Source: WJMT01 sp964599635 (GTDB taxonomy: Bacteria; Acidobacteriota; Aminicenantia; Aminicenantales; Aminicenantaceae). Taken from it: a DNA stretch of 64,000 nt. The stretch is from NCBI GenBank assembly GCA_964599635.1, contig CAZRGM010000006.1:1-64000 (forward strand), given 5' to 3'. How positions within the stretch are numbered: the first letter of the stretch is position 1; each line of letters opens with the position of its first letter. A model generated the notes under the pieces. That model was not told the DNA's origin, ran no database searches, and worked only from the letters and a program-made list of their open reading frames with translations. The position numbers were made by a program, and so were the translations under genes. Shown here in pieces: positions 1 through 8,614 of this stretch.

Positions 1-39
1 TGAAATAAGGATTGGAGGTTTTATAACAGGTTGGAGGAA

Positions 40-157
40 CTCATTTATCTATGTCGGGCTCACAACTGGTTCGTACCAGGGCATTCGTAGTGAAGGACCG
101 CGACTTCATGCCCTGTGCCTTGCATCTGAAGCAATCTTGACTCGTGAATAATCCAGG
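40..157 (-). repeat. Mosaic intergenic repeat, copy 1 (L-end module)
   Basis: Read on the minus strand, this begins with CCTGGATTATTCACGAG and continues with a CAGATGCAAGGCA...GGCATGAAG...TCCTTCACT..GAATGCCC core. The same core occurs at 13195-13309 and, in the other orientation, at 35964-36060. The copy lies just downstream of uvrA and may extend past the window start. No ORF of note is present, and no R-end module is visible here. Confidence 0.7.
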
Positions 158-166
158 GTAGAAGAA

Positions 167-2878
167 TTATGGTTTGAGGTGTTTTTTTAGATATTGAGCG
201 GTGTAAGATTTTTCCGCGACCAGGCATTGTTCGGGAGTCCCCTGAGCCACAATTTTTCCCCCGGCCTCTCCTCCCTCAGGGCCGAGGTCAATAACATAAT
301 CAGCGCACTTGATCACATCCAGATTGTGTTCAATCACCACCACAGTGTTTCCTCTCTCTACCAATTTTTGGAAGGTTTCAAGAAGGAGTGATATATCATG
401 AAGGTGAAGCCCTATGGTGGGTTCATCAAAGAGATACAGTATTTTTTTATTTTTTTGATGAACAAGATTGTGAGCCAATTTGATCCGCTGCAGCTCCCCT
501 CCAGAAAGAGTGGTGGTGGGCTGCCCCAACCTGAGATAACCCAGGCCGACCTCCATAAGAGGATGGAGTTTTGCAAGAATTTTTGGCCTATCGTGGAAAA
601 AATTATGTGCCTCTGAGACGCTCATATGCAGGATATCGTCTATATTTTTATCTCTGTATTTGATCTCAAGGATTTCTTTTTTAAAGCGTTTTCCTTTACA
701 AACATCGCAGGTAAGGACCACATCTGATAAAAACTGCATTTCCACGATTTGTTGTCCGGCTCCTTTACAGGCTTCGCATCGGCCTCCGGGAGTATTGAAT
801 GAGAAGTAACTTGGACCGTATCCGTGAACTCTGGCTTCTCGCGTTCTGCTGAGAAGGACTCTGATTTCATCCATAGCTTTGATGTAGGTGGCGGGTATGG
901 AACGGGGAGATGTGCTAAGGGGGGATTGGTCCACCATAATGATTTTATCAACTTGATGTTTTCCTATGATTCTATTGAATTCGCTGGTTGTTTCATGATT
1001 CCAGCCTTTATATAAGATGTCAAAAAGGAGAGTGCTTTTTCCTGAACCTGAGACTCCGGTCACACATGTAAAAAGATTTAGAGGTATGTTGATATCAATA
1101 TTTTTAAGGTTATGTTTTTGAGCTTTTTTTATCGTTATGAATTGTTCCGGTGTTCTTCTTTTTTGAGGAATGTCGATTTTCTTTTTCCCTTTGATGTATT
1201 GAGACGTAAGGGTTGAGGAATGGTTTAAAAAATCTTTCATGGTCCCTGAAAACATGACGTGCCCCCCATATTCCCCGGCCCCGGGGCCTAAATCGATTAA
1301 ATATTCTGCGGCTTTTATAATTTCAGGGTCGTGTTCGACCACCATGACTGTATTGCCTATTTCTTTAAGGGATTTGAGTGTTTCTATCAGACGATGGTTA
1401 TCCCGGGCATGCAGTCCTATACTGGGCTCGTCAAGGACGAAAAGAGTTCCCACAAGAGAAGAGCTTAGAGCTGAGGCAAGGTTGATGCGCTGCGCTTCTC
1501 CCCCACTTAAGGTGAACGTGATTCGGTCCAGGGTTATGTAGTCAAGCCCGACTTCTAAAAGGAATTTGAGACGGCTCTGGATTTCATGGATTAGTTTTTC
1601 AGAAACCTTTTTTTGGAAGGGTGTCAGTTTGATGGAATGGAAAAATTCGTAAGCTTCACTGACTGTCTTTTGGGTGACTTCTCCAATAGAGAGATCGTTT
1701 ATTTTTACATGGAGTGCTTTTTGATTGAGCCGCATCTGATGACATTCAGGACATGGCATATATTTTCTGTAGCGGGCTAGAAAAACTCTGACCTGTACTT
1801 TGTATTTCTTACGTTGGAGGCGTTCAAAAAATCCCAGGACTCCTTTATAAGCACCATCTCCGTCGAACACAAAACGCTTTTGTTCTTCAGTTAAATCTTT
1901 AAATGGAACATCTATAGGGATTCCTCTTTCCTGAGCGCGGCTCAGCAGATTTCTCATTCGCCTATAAGAGGAAGGTTTTGTCCATGGCTCGACGGCTCCC
2001 TCTTCTAGGGAGAGATTCTTATCAGGAACAATTTTATCTTTGTCAATGACTGCCAAATCACCGAATCCATGGCATACAGGGCAAGCTCCCTGGGGGTTGT
2101 TAAATGAAAAAAGGCTTGGTGTCGGTTCATCATATTCGATTTTGCATTTTTTGCATTCTAGGCGGTTTGAGAAAAGATACCTCTTTCCATCTTGAATGTG
2201 GACAGCGACGGTTCCCCCTCCTTTTTTCATGGCTGTCTCCAGGGAATCAACCAGCCTTTCTCTTTCATCTCGCTCAAGAGTCAGCCTGTCCATAAAGACT
2301 TGTATCTGTTCTTTATCCTTAACCTCGGCATTTTCGAAGGGAACTACTTTATCATTCTGAAAAATACGGAAAAAGCCGTCCTCTTTCAGTAATTGGAGAC
2401 CTTTTTCTTGAGGCCATGGAAAAGTGATGACGATTTCTGTGCGATCCGGCAGCTGGTATAGAGTCTCGATCATGGAATCAATGGTGTCACGTTTGACAGG
2501 TTGATTGCATTTGAGGCAGTAGATGGTCCCGATTCGGGCATAGAGGATGCGAAGGAAATCATAGATTTCAGTAACAGTGGCGACTGTGGAGCGGGGATTT
2601 TTAGTGGTGGCTTTTTGCTGGATTGCGATAGCAGGAGTGATTCCTTCTATTTTATCTGCATCGGGTTTCTCCATCCTTTCTAAAAATTGTCTGGCGTAAG
2701 CAGAAAGGGATTCAATAAAGCGCCGCTGTCCGTCCGCATAGAGAGTGTCAAAAGCGAGAGAAGATTTTCCTGACCCTGATATTCCTGTGACCATAACCAG
2801 TTTGTTTAGAGGAATATCCAGGTCTATGTTTTTAAGGTTATGGACCTTGATTCCTCTGAGTATAATCTTATTATTCAT
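167..2878 (-). CDS. uvrA: Excinuclease ABC subunit A (UvrA)
   Basis: DNA damage-sensing ATPase of nucleotide excision repair; as a dimer it loads UvrB on damaged DNA. The 903 residues hold two ABC ATPase halves: Walker A motifs GISGSGKSS (residues 32-40) and GVSGSGKST, and signature motifs LSGGEAQRINLA and LSGGELQRIKLA. Both UvrA zinc fingers are present (CKKC...CPVC and CEAC...CDVC). I start at the ATG at 2878 because family members begin right before the IxLRGxxxHNLKN stretch. A TTG at 2911 would add 11 residues but has AAAGG directly abutting it, too close for a normal ribosome site. Length is slightly under the usual 930-950. It stands alone; no uvrB or uvrC is in the window. Confidence 0.97.
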   Translation of the reverse strand: MNNKIILRGIKVHNLKNIDLDIPLNKLVMVTGISGSGKSSLAFDTLYADGQRRFIESLSAYARQFLERMEKPDADKIEGITPAIAIQQKATTKNPRSTVATVTEIYDFLRILYARIGTIYCLKCNQPVKRDTIDSMIETLYQLPDRTEIVITFPWPQEKGLQLLKEDGFFRIFQNDKVVPFENAEVKDKEQIQVFMDRLTLERDERERLVDSLETAMKKGGGTVAVHIQDGKRYLFSNRLECKKCKIEYDEPTPSLFSFNNPQGACPVCHGFGDLAVIDKDKIVPDKNLSLEEGAVEPWTKPSSYRRMRNLLSRAQERGIPIDVPFKDLTEEQKRFVFDGDGAYKGVLGFFERLQRKKYKVQVRVFLARYRKYMPCPECHQMRLNQKALHVKINDLSIGEVTQKTVSEAYEFFHSIKLTPFQKKVSEKLIHEIQSRLKFLLEVGLDYITLDRITFTLSGGEAQRINLASALSSSLVGTLFVLDEPSIGLHARDNHRLIETLKSLKEIGNTVMVVEHDPEIIKAAEYLIDLGPGAGEYGGHVMFSGTMKDFLNHSSTLTSQYIKGKKKIDIPQKRRTPEQFITIKKAQKHNLKNIDINIPLNLFTCVTGVSGSGKSTLLFDILYKGWNHETTSEFNRIIGKHQVDKIIMVDQSPLSTSPRSIPATYIKAMDEIRVLLSRTREARVHGYGPSYFSFNTPGGRCEACKGAGQQIVEMQFLSDVVLTCDVCKGKRFKKEILEIKYRDKNIDDILHMSVSEAHNFFHDRPKILAKLHPLMEVGLGYLRLGQPTTTLSGGELQRIKLAHNLVHQKNKKILYLFDEPTIGLHLHDISLLLETFQKLVERGNTVVVIEHNLDVIKCADYVIDLGPEGGEAGGKIVAQGTPEQCLVAEKSYTAQYLKKHLKP

Positions 2879-2994
2879 AAAATTCGCCGATATTTCATTA
2901 ATTAAAGACAACCTTTAAGCATTTTTATTGTTCAGATAGAAACTTAAGCTGATAGATTCTTTTCAATACCATTTAATTTTTATATTATTATCGA

Positions 2995-3158
2995 TGATTT
3001 TTACTTTTCAGGCAAGCTGATCCGAAATTCAGGTACGGCTTGCGCTCCCTCTCATAACAAAAATAAGTCCCATTCATTTTTCTTGAAAAAATTATGGCTA
3101 TCGCTGAAAATGTAGCCTTAATGATGACATCGCCGTTTTTTTTATGAAGAAGTCAGCC
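2995..3158. repeat. Mosaic intergenic repeat, copy 2
   Basis: This gap between uvrA and the DUF3311 gene holds two repeat modules. The first is a segment with AAGCTGATCCGAAATTCAGG followed by GGCTTGCGCTCCC. The second, starting near TTCTTGAAAAAATTATGGC, matches the R-end module (CATCGCTGAAAAT ... ATCGCC, T-run, ATGAA..GTCAG). In the copy at 37164-37388 the same two modules come in another order, so this copy is rearranged. Confidence 0.65.
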
Positions 3159-3196
3159 ATATTGGTTCATAAATTCATGAACTAAAGGAGTTAAGG

Positions 3197-3418
3197 ATGA
3201 AAAAAGGAACAAAATATGCTTTAATACTGGGAGCCATCCCTTTTGTGGCTCTTGTTTTTGCTCTTCCTCTGGTTAATCGTATTGAACCTATCATATTAGG
3301 CCTTCCATTTATCTTATTTTGGATTCTGAGTTGGGTTATTTTGACTCCTCTGATTCTTTTCATTGCCTATATTCTGGAACGAAGAATCAATAAAGATGGA
3401 GAGGAGGAAGAAGATTGA
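3197..3418 (+). CDS. Small DUF3311-type membrane protein, symporter companion
   Basis: A 73-residue protein with two hydrophobic helices (about residues 7-25 and 32-57) and an acidic, charged tail. Small two-helix proteins of this type (DUF3311) are regularly encoded directly before sodium:solute symporters and are thought to be accessory subunits. The start has a good AAGGAG ribosome site 7 bases upstream. Its stop overlaps the symporter start in TTGA, a 4-base overlap that implies translational coupling. Family assignment rests on size, topology and neighbour. Confidence 0.75.
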   Translation: MKKGTKYALILGAIPFVALVFALPLVNRIEPIILGLPFILFWILSWVILTPLILFIAYILERRINKDGEEEED

Positions 3419-4824
3419 ACACCGCTCTTTTGATTATATTGGGGGTCATTGTTTTCTCCAGCTTTGTGGGCATTTATGCGGGGAAAAACCTGAAGATGAA
3501 CTTAGAAAACTGGACTGTCGGGGGGCGGAAATTCGGGATCATATTGATATGGCTGCTTATGGCCGGGGAGATCTACACTACTTTTACATTTCTAGGGGCC
3601 AGTGGATGGGCCTATTCAAAAGGAGCTCCTTCTTTTTATATATTGATCTATGGGGCCCTGGCGTACACTCTTTCTTTTTTCATCCTTCCCAAGTTGTGGA
3701 GAGTGGGAAAAAAACATGGACTCCACACTCAGCCTGATTATTTTATTCACCGTTATAACAGCCGATTGTTGGGAGTGCTGGTTGCCCTCATCGGAGTGTT
3801 TTCCATTATTCCTTACTTACAGCTTCAGCTGCAGGGGCTAGGATTTATAGTCCAAGTTGCCAGCAAAGGGAAAATTCACTCCGGACCAGCGATTTTCATA
3901 TCATTTATTTTGACCTGTGCCTTTGTCTATACCAGCGGTCTAAGAGGAGCTGCCTGGGTTTCTGTGATCAAGGATACCCTCATGATTGTGGCCGTTTTTG
4001 TGGTGGGGTTTGGGGTCCCTTTGATATATTTTGGGAGCTACAGCAAGATGTTCGAGGTGCTGATCGAAAAAATGCCGGAACATCTGATTTTCCCTGGAGC
4101 AGCTCCACATATGGATGTGTGGTGGGTGATGTCCACTGTTCTTTTGACTTCCTTGGGCTTTTACATGTGGCCTCATGTTTTTGGTTCTGCTTTTTCAGCT
4201 AAAAGCGATAAGATTATTCAAAGAAACGCCATCATCATGCCTTTTTATCAGATTCCTATTCTCCTCATATTCATGGTGGGATTCACGGCTCTTCTGGTCA
4301 TTCCGGGCCTTGAAAACGGAGACCTTGCTTTTTTGGCCTTGGTGAATCAGACATATCCATCCTGGTTTATGGGGTTTATTGGAGCCGCAGGTGCGGTTAC
4401 AGCCATGGTTCCTGCTGCCATCTTGGTTCTTTTTGCCTCCACCTTATTGAGCAAGAATGTGTACAAAGCAGGATTCGCTCCGGATGCAGGTGATGAAAGA
4501 GTGATGAGGCTTTCCCGGTTGATGGTTCTGGTGATCATGACAGTCAGTCTTATTTTTGCCTTATTCATGCCTGAGGAACTGGTGAACCTGCTTATTTTAG
4601 GGTACGACGGAGTTTGCCAATTTTTTCCAGGTGTTGTCTTTGGTCTCTTTTGGAGAAAAGTCTCTAAATCTGGGGTCTTGTATGGGTTGGTGGTTGGCAT
4701 TATAACTGTGGGGGTGCTTATCTTAAGCGGGAATGATCCTTTTTTGGGTTTGAATGCCGGATTTGTGGGCCTTATTTTAAATTTAGTTGTGACTGTTTCT
4801 GTGAGTCTTTCTTATCCTGATTGA
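3415..4824 (+). CDS. Sodium:solute symporter (SSS family)
   Basis: A 469-residue polytopic inner-membrane carrier with about 12-13 hydrophobic segments, expected to import a small organic solute with Na+. Early segments carry the SSS-type stretch GGRKFGIILIW...GEIYTTFTFLGASGWAYSKG, and the YTSGLRGAAWVSVIKDTLM stretch is typical of the family's middle helices. The start is a TTG preceded by GGAGGAGG and overlapping the stop of the DUF3311 gene by 4 bases, so the two form one unit. The substrate cannot be read from sequence; pantothenate, proline and carboxylate carriers share this fold. Confidence 0.88.
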   Translation: MNTALLIILGVIVFSSFVGIYAGKNLKMNLENWTVGGRKFGIILIWLLMAGEIYTTFTFLGASGWAYSKGAPSFYILIYGALAYTLSFFILPKLWRVGKKHGLHTQPDYFIHRYNSRLLGVLVALIGVFSIIPYLQLQLQGLGFIVQVASKGKIHSGPAIFISFILTCAFVYTSGLRGAAWVSVIKDTLMIVAVFVVGFGVPLIYFGSYSKMFEVLIEKMPEHLIFPGAAPHMDVWWVMSTVLLTSLGFYMWPHVFGSAFSAKSDKIIQRNAIIMPFYQIPILLIFMVGFTALLVIPGLENGDLAFLALVNQTYPSWFMGFIGAAGAVTAMVPAAILVLFASTLLSKNVYKAGFAPDAGDERVMRLSRLMVLVIMTVSLIFALFMPEELVNLLILGYDGVCQFFPGVVFGLFWRKVSKSGVLYGLVVGIITVGVLILSGNDPFLGLNAGFVGLILNLVVTVSVSLSYPD

Positions 4825-4874
4825 TACTTTTTTTAAGTTATATTTTGATGACTTTGAGTTTTGATTCTTTTTTT

Positions 4875-5765
4875 CTATAAAATTCGGGCTAGAATATAGC
4901 CGATGCCCAGAAGAATCTGTGTGAGAAGAATGACCAAAACATTATTTCCCAGCGCAGGAAGCAGTTTGGTTTCATCGTCATAATGCAGGGCTCCTGAGAT
5001 TGATTTGACAGCAAAGGGTAAAGTCAGCAATGCGATCAAACCAAAAGAGGGTATTAAATTGAAAAGCACGCCAAAAACAATCCATACATAAACAAGAATA
5101 GTTAAAGCTGAATAAAATTTACTGGCTTTCGATTTTCCCAAAGTGATCGGAAGTGTCTTTCTTCCCGCTTTTCTATCAGGTTCCACATCCGGGAATTCAT
5201 TTAAGAAAAGCAAGTTGTGCACAAGAATGAATGAAGGGATAGAAGCAATGACCGCTGATATAGTATAAGTCCCGGTTTGGACAAAATAAGCTCCCAATAC
5301 AGGGAAAGCTCCCAATCCTATGCCCGGAGCCCATTCGGGCCATCCGAGCTTTGTGAAATGTGTGGTGTAAAAGAGGACACAGACAGCCCCGATGAGAAGA
5401 AGCGGGAGGAGTTCCCATCCTTGGACCATAATAAAATAAATGCCTATAGGGATTGAAAGGAGAAAACAGATAAGGCCGAACTTTAAAGCAGCCTTTGATT
5501 CCAGTAATTTGGCCGGAAGGATACCGCTTCCCCCACTGAAAGGAGTCCTTTTGACCTCTAGGTCTATGCCGCTTTTGTAATCAGAATAATCGTTCAGAAC
5601 ATTCACACTGATGTGGAGCAGCAGAAGGCCCATAAAAGCTAAGAAAGCATGCCAGAAGTTAAAGAAATGATCATACCAGGCTATGGAAGTACCTAAGAAT
5701 ATCAGGGCTATAGGCAGAAGAAGGAATTGAGGTCTTGTCAAAGTGATCCATATTTTTAGTTTCAT
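4875..5765 (-). CDS. UbiA-family prenyltransferase, MenA-like
   Basis: A 296-residue membrane prenyltransferase with about eight helices. The two Asp-rich motifs of the UbiA superfamily are present: NDYSDYKSGID near residue 60 and NEFPDVEPDRKAGRKTLP near 190, which bind Mg-prenyl diphosphate. The second motif resembles 1,4-dihydroxy-2-naphthoate octaprenyltransferase (menaquinone synthesis), the likeliest role. The family also contains other aromatic prenyltransferases, and no other men genes are nearby. An AAAGGA ribosome site precedes the ATG. Convergent with the symporter gene. Confidence 0.8.
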   Translation of the reverse strand: MKLKIWITLTRPQFLLLPIALIFLGTSIAWYDHFFNFWHAFLAFMGLLLLHISVNVLNDYSDYKSGIDLEVKRTPFSGGSGILPAKLLESKAALKFGLICFLLSIPIGIYFIMVQGWELLPLLLIGAVCVLFYTTHFTKLGWPEWAPGIGLGAFPVLGAYFVQTGTYTISAVIASIPSFILVHNLLFLNEFPDVEPDRKAGRKTLPITLGKSKASKFYSALTILVYVWIVFGVLFNLIPSFGLIALLTLPFAVKSISGALHYDDETKLLPALGNNVLVILLTQILLGIGYILARIL

Positions 5766-6059
5766 GATAATCCTTTAAATAATAAAAATTTTATTTTAAG
5801 TCCGGTGGGGATTTATAATTAATTTCATTAAGTTTCCAATCGCTAAATAATAGATCGTTCAATATACACACAGAACGCATGTCTCGTCAATAGGAAATCC
5901 GCAGGCCAAACGGCTATGGACTGTCCATCGATAGGTTCTTACCTCCTTTTTAAATATTACAACTCTTTAATTCACCCTAGTAAATTGATAAAGATAAGTT
6001 TATAAGCAGTCTTTACAGTTGCTGCCTCACAACCCATTGAAAACAGAAAACACAACCGG
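5766..6059. other. Intergenic stretch without recognisable gene
   Basis: AT-rich sequence between the prenyltransferase start and the end of the small ORF at 6060. Only an isolated ribosome-site-like AAAAAGGAGGTAAG on the minus strand near 5940-5955 stands out; it is followed by ATG and a stop after four codons, so it does not support a gene. I see no tRNA, riboswitch or repeat module that I can defend. Confidence 0.5.
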
Positions 6060-6332
6060 TCAATTTGACGGGCTCTCACTATGGTCTTTGTTTTCCCCCA
6101 GAAGTCTAGGCAATTGGTTGAACGTTAATTCAATATCATCCCATCTGTAGCCGTAATGTTCCCACGATCCCATGCCGTTCATCTCCGGTTGAGATCCAAA
6201 GGATGTCCTGATTATAAACATGCCGGAATTCCTTCTTTGAGTAGAGAAAATAGACTTGGCAGTTATCACCTCCATTACCTTAATTTTTTTATTGAGATTT
6301 TTATAGATTTTGCAGAGAACTAGACTCTCCAT
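6060..6332 (-). CDS. Small hypothetical protein, possibly last gene of the FmdE-TauE operon
   Basis: A 90-residue ORF 48 bases after the TauE permease gene on the same strand. I do not recognise it. The C-terminal half (SWEHYGYRWDDIE, then LPRLLGEN) looks like real protein composition rather than a shadow frame, and no other frame in this gap is convincing. The N-terminal part is lysine-rich and the true start may be a later ATG. There is no clear ribosome site at the first ATG. It could also be the remnant of a longer gene. Confidence 0.4.
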   Translation of the reverse strand: MESLVLCKIYKNLNKKIKVMEVITAKSIFSTQRRNSGMFIIRTSFGSQPEMNGMGSWEHYGYRWDDIELTFNQLPRLLGENKDHSESPSN

Positions 6333-6380
6333 AAGATGTGAATAACCGCCTCTATATCATTATCACCAAGGTTGTTTCCA

Positions 6381-7181
6381 CTAAACAAAAAGTTTGAAAA
6401 CCATCCAGACGGCAAGCGCAATGAGAACCATGGCTAATATAAACCGCAGCTTTGGTATGCTTGTTTTAAGTGATATGATAGGTCCAAGACTCGCACCGGT
6501 GAAAGCTGCTAGCGCTAGAGGAAGTGCAATCCAGATGTTAAAAGGGTCACCCCCGAAGAGATGCCCTAGAAAACCAGGCAGAGCTGTAATTCCAACATAC
6601 GTGGTGGAAACACCGATGGCAATACGAGTGGGGCACCCGAACAGCAAAATCAGCATGGGCAGGAAAAACAACCCCCCCCCGATTCCTATCATGCCAGCGA
6701 CGAAGCCGGCAAGCGCTATGGCCGGGATCAGAACTCCCATTGATATCTGGTATTGATATTTACAACAGGTTCTCTCCAAGGGAAGCCACCGCGGCATAAA
6801 CTTTGGGGCAAGTCCCTCGGTTGCCGGCCGCATCATAAAGAAAGCAGTGACAGCCAATAGGATGGCAAAAATAACCTTCAGCATCACAGCACTCATCCAT
6901 TGGGCGACATATCCTCCGGCAAAAGAGCCCAGAATGGCGAAAGGGATTACGAATAAAAGAAGATTCCAGTCAACCGTTTTCTTTCTTCCAAAAACAAGGG
7001 TAGCAGAGATACTGGCCAACATAATTATGAATAGGCTGGTAGTGGAAGCCTCGTGCATAGTCAAGCCAGTTATCAGTAGTACGGGAACATAGGTAGTCCC
7101 TCCACCTTGACCCACCATTGAGAACAGCACAGCTAGTATCATCACAGCCAAGCAGGAAATGACAATAACTATCACTGACAT
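6381..7181 (-). CDS. TauE/SafE-family sulfite/anion exporter-like permease
   Basis: A 266-residue inner-membrane protein with about eight helices in two halves. The glycine-rich repeats typical of TauE/SafE are visible: GQGGGTTYVPVLL in the first half and GMIGIGGGLFFLPMLILL in the second. Members export sulfite, sulfoacetate or related organosulfur anions; the substrate here is unknown. AAGGAAA lies upstream of the ATG, and the gene begins 32 bases after the FmdE-family gene, so the two are probably cotranscribed. Confidence 0.85.
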   Translation of the reverse strand: MSVIVIVISCLAVMILAVLFSMVGQGGGTTYVPVLLITGLTMHEASTTSLFIIMLASISATLVFGRKKTVDWNLLLFVIPFAILGSFAGGYVAQWMSAVMLKVIFAILLAVTAFFMMRPATEGLAPKFMPRWLPLERTCCKYQYQISMGVLIPAIALAGFVAGMIGIGGGLFFLPMLILLFGCPTRIAIGVSTTYVGITALPGFLGHLFGGDPFNIWIALPLALAAFTGASLGPIISLKTSIPKLRFILAMVLIALAVWMVFKLFV

Positions 7182-7213
7182 CTTGCTACTTTTTCCTTAA
7201 GCTTACTACTAGG

Positions 7214-7816
7214 TTATCCTTCATAATCTGAACAGGGAATGCACACGAATTGCCCGTTTTTCTGGCGTAAATATCTCTCAAACACATATTCGCCACAAAT
7301 GCTACACTTTGCTTTATTGAATGAACTTTTAACAGGTGAGAATTTGAAATCAAGTTTGGATTCAACCTTAAACATAAAATTATCTGGTTGTTCATACGTC
7401 CAGTTGATGACCTCTTCTGAAACCCGATGAGGAATCTGAGAAGGCTTCACTTCTTTTTTGCGATGTAGAAAAAACTCAAATTTAGCCATCTCGTCTATGA
7501 AATCGGGTTTGAGAGAGTAGCGCACGGCTCCTTTCTGAGGATGATAGAAAGTAGCTGCGAGTTTGCCGTAGAAAGTTTTGGCAATAATTACCTTTCCATA
7601 TGTCGCACCAGTGGCTATCTGTATCCCGTCTACCATGCAGGTCTGAGGGTGCCCCTCACCGATTTCAGGAAATACAAAAAAGCCGTGGTCTTTCTCACGT
7701 TCTACGCCAAGATATCCTAATGCTAGCCGGCCCATCCGGTAGCCAATGGGCATAAAAGGACAACGGTGACCATGAAACTCGAATGCCCATTCTGGTGGAA
7801 TGTGTTGATTTGTCAT
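7214..7816 (-). CDS. FmdE-family protein with C-terminal zinc ribbon
   Basis: A 200-residue soluble protein. The N-terminal motif EFHGHRCPFMPIGYRMG (residues 12-28) is the His/Cys signature of the FmdE family (formylmethanofuran dehydrogenase subunit E-like). The C-terminus (about 166-195) carries two CxxC pairs, CSIC and CIPC, forming a zinc ribbon. In methanogens FmdE is linked to molybdenum/tungsten formylmethanofuran dehydrogenase; in bacteria the role is unclear and probably metal or cofactor related. Strong AAGGAGA ribosome site. The operon with a TauE permease and a nearby ArsR-type regulator suggests metal- or sulfur-responsive control, which is inference. Confidence 0.82.
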   Translation of the reverse strand: MTNQHIPPEWAFEFHGHRCPFMPIGYRMGRLALGYLGVEREKDHGFFVFPEIGEGHPQTCMVDGIQIATGATYGKVIIAKTFYGKLAATFYHPQKGAVRYSLKPDFIDEMAKFEFFLHRKKEVKPSQIPHRVSEEVINWTYEQPDNFMFKVESKLDFKFSPVKSSFNKAKCSICGEYVFERYLRQKNGQFVCIPCSDYEG

Positions 7817-7992
7817 ATTCTTGATTCTCCTTGTTTTTTAGAAAAATTTTCTTTATCCAGCATGATAAACACCTGTTCAAAAAGTTTCCTGCTGGAGGAT
7901 GTATTGACGTTTGTTAATCCATTAATCTATGCTTAGAAAAATTAAAGAATATTTTTATTTTAAACTCACTCCTTCTCACACATTTCCTTATC

Positions 7993-8331
7993 CTAACCAG
8001 GAATGACGCGTTTTGTTTTCTTAAGAATCTTGCGATCCCTTGATGCCTGAGGATAATCCTCTAGTGCCTTGATTACTCCGTTTATAATACCTTTTGTGCT
8101 CCCTTTCATCCCATCCCAATTGAGGGAATAAAGCGCCCATCGGCTTTTCCTTCTAAGTTTGAGGAGACCAGCATCATAAAGGGCGCTCAATATCCGGGAT
8201 GCCTTGGACTGGGAAATCTCCATGGCCTGCATTACCTCACAGACACAGCATTCCCTTTCCTGTAAAATGTTCAGCACCCTGATCCTTGACTCATCTGAGA
8301 GAACTTTTAGGGTCTTCATTAACTCTCTCAT
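7993..8331 (-). CDS. ArsR-family winged-helix regulator with Cys metal-site motif
   Basis: A 112-residue transcription factor of the ArsR/SmtB fold. It has DESRIRVLNILQERECCVCEVM near residues 13-34, and the recognition helix region is ISQSKASRILSALYDAGLL. The ECCVCEVM stretch matches the CxC-type site of As(III)/thiol-responsive ArsR proteins (ELCVCDL type), so a soft metal or redox signal is likely. I chose the ATG at 8331 because AAGGAGG lies 5 bases upstream; the longer frame from 8355 lacks this. It sits 176 bases before the FmdE-TauE genes on the same strand and may control them and itself. Confidence 0.88.
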   Translation of the reverse strand: MRELMKTLKVLSDESRIRVLNILQERECCVCEVMQAMEISQSKASRILSALYDAGLLKLRRKSRWALYSLNWDGMKGSTKGIINGVIKALEDYPQASRDRKILKKTKRVIPG

Positions 8332-8373
8332 AGAAGCCTCCTTGGAAACATGCATTATCCTGCATAAATAAAT

Positions 8374-8401
8374 ATATTATCATATTTTTTCTATTTGTCA
8401 A
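8374..8401 (-). promoter_or_regulatory. Sigma-70 promoter of the arsR-type gene
   Basis: On the minus strand a perfect TTGACA (8396-8401), a 16-base spacer and TAATAT (8374-8379). Transcription would start near 8367, giving a leader of about 35 bases. The inverted repeat ATGCA-N6-TGCAT (8350-8365) lies just downstream of the start point and is a candidate operator for autorepression. Confidence 0.7.
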
Positions 8402-8614
8402 GTAACTGACATAAAAGAAGTTGAAATTTTAAGATTGTTTTAGAACTTAGATAAGAAATTCATTATAAAAGTCTAGACTATAAGTCTTACAGCAAGATAA
8501 AAGGGAAAAATTATAAAGAAGTGTATAAATAATGGAGAACTCATCCTAATTTTTTGTTGATTTTATGTCAGGAGCAGTAGACAATAAGATTAAGTCTTTA
8601 GGAAGGAGATTTCT

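Noticed and set aside
5880..5955. Possible riboswitch or leader peptide upstream of the MenA-like gene
   Set aside because: A strong AAAAAGGAGG is followed by ATG and a stop after four codons, and I could not match the surrounding sequence to any riboswitch class I know.
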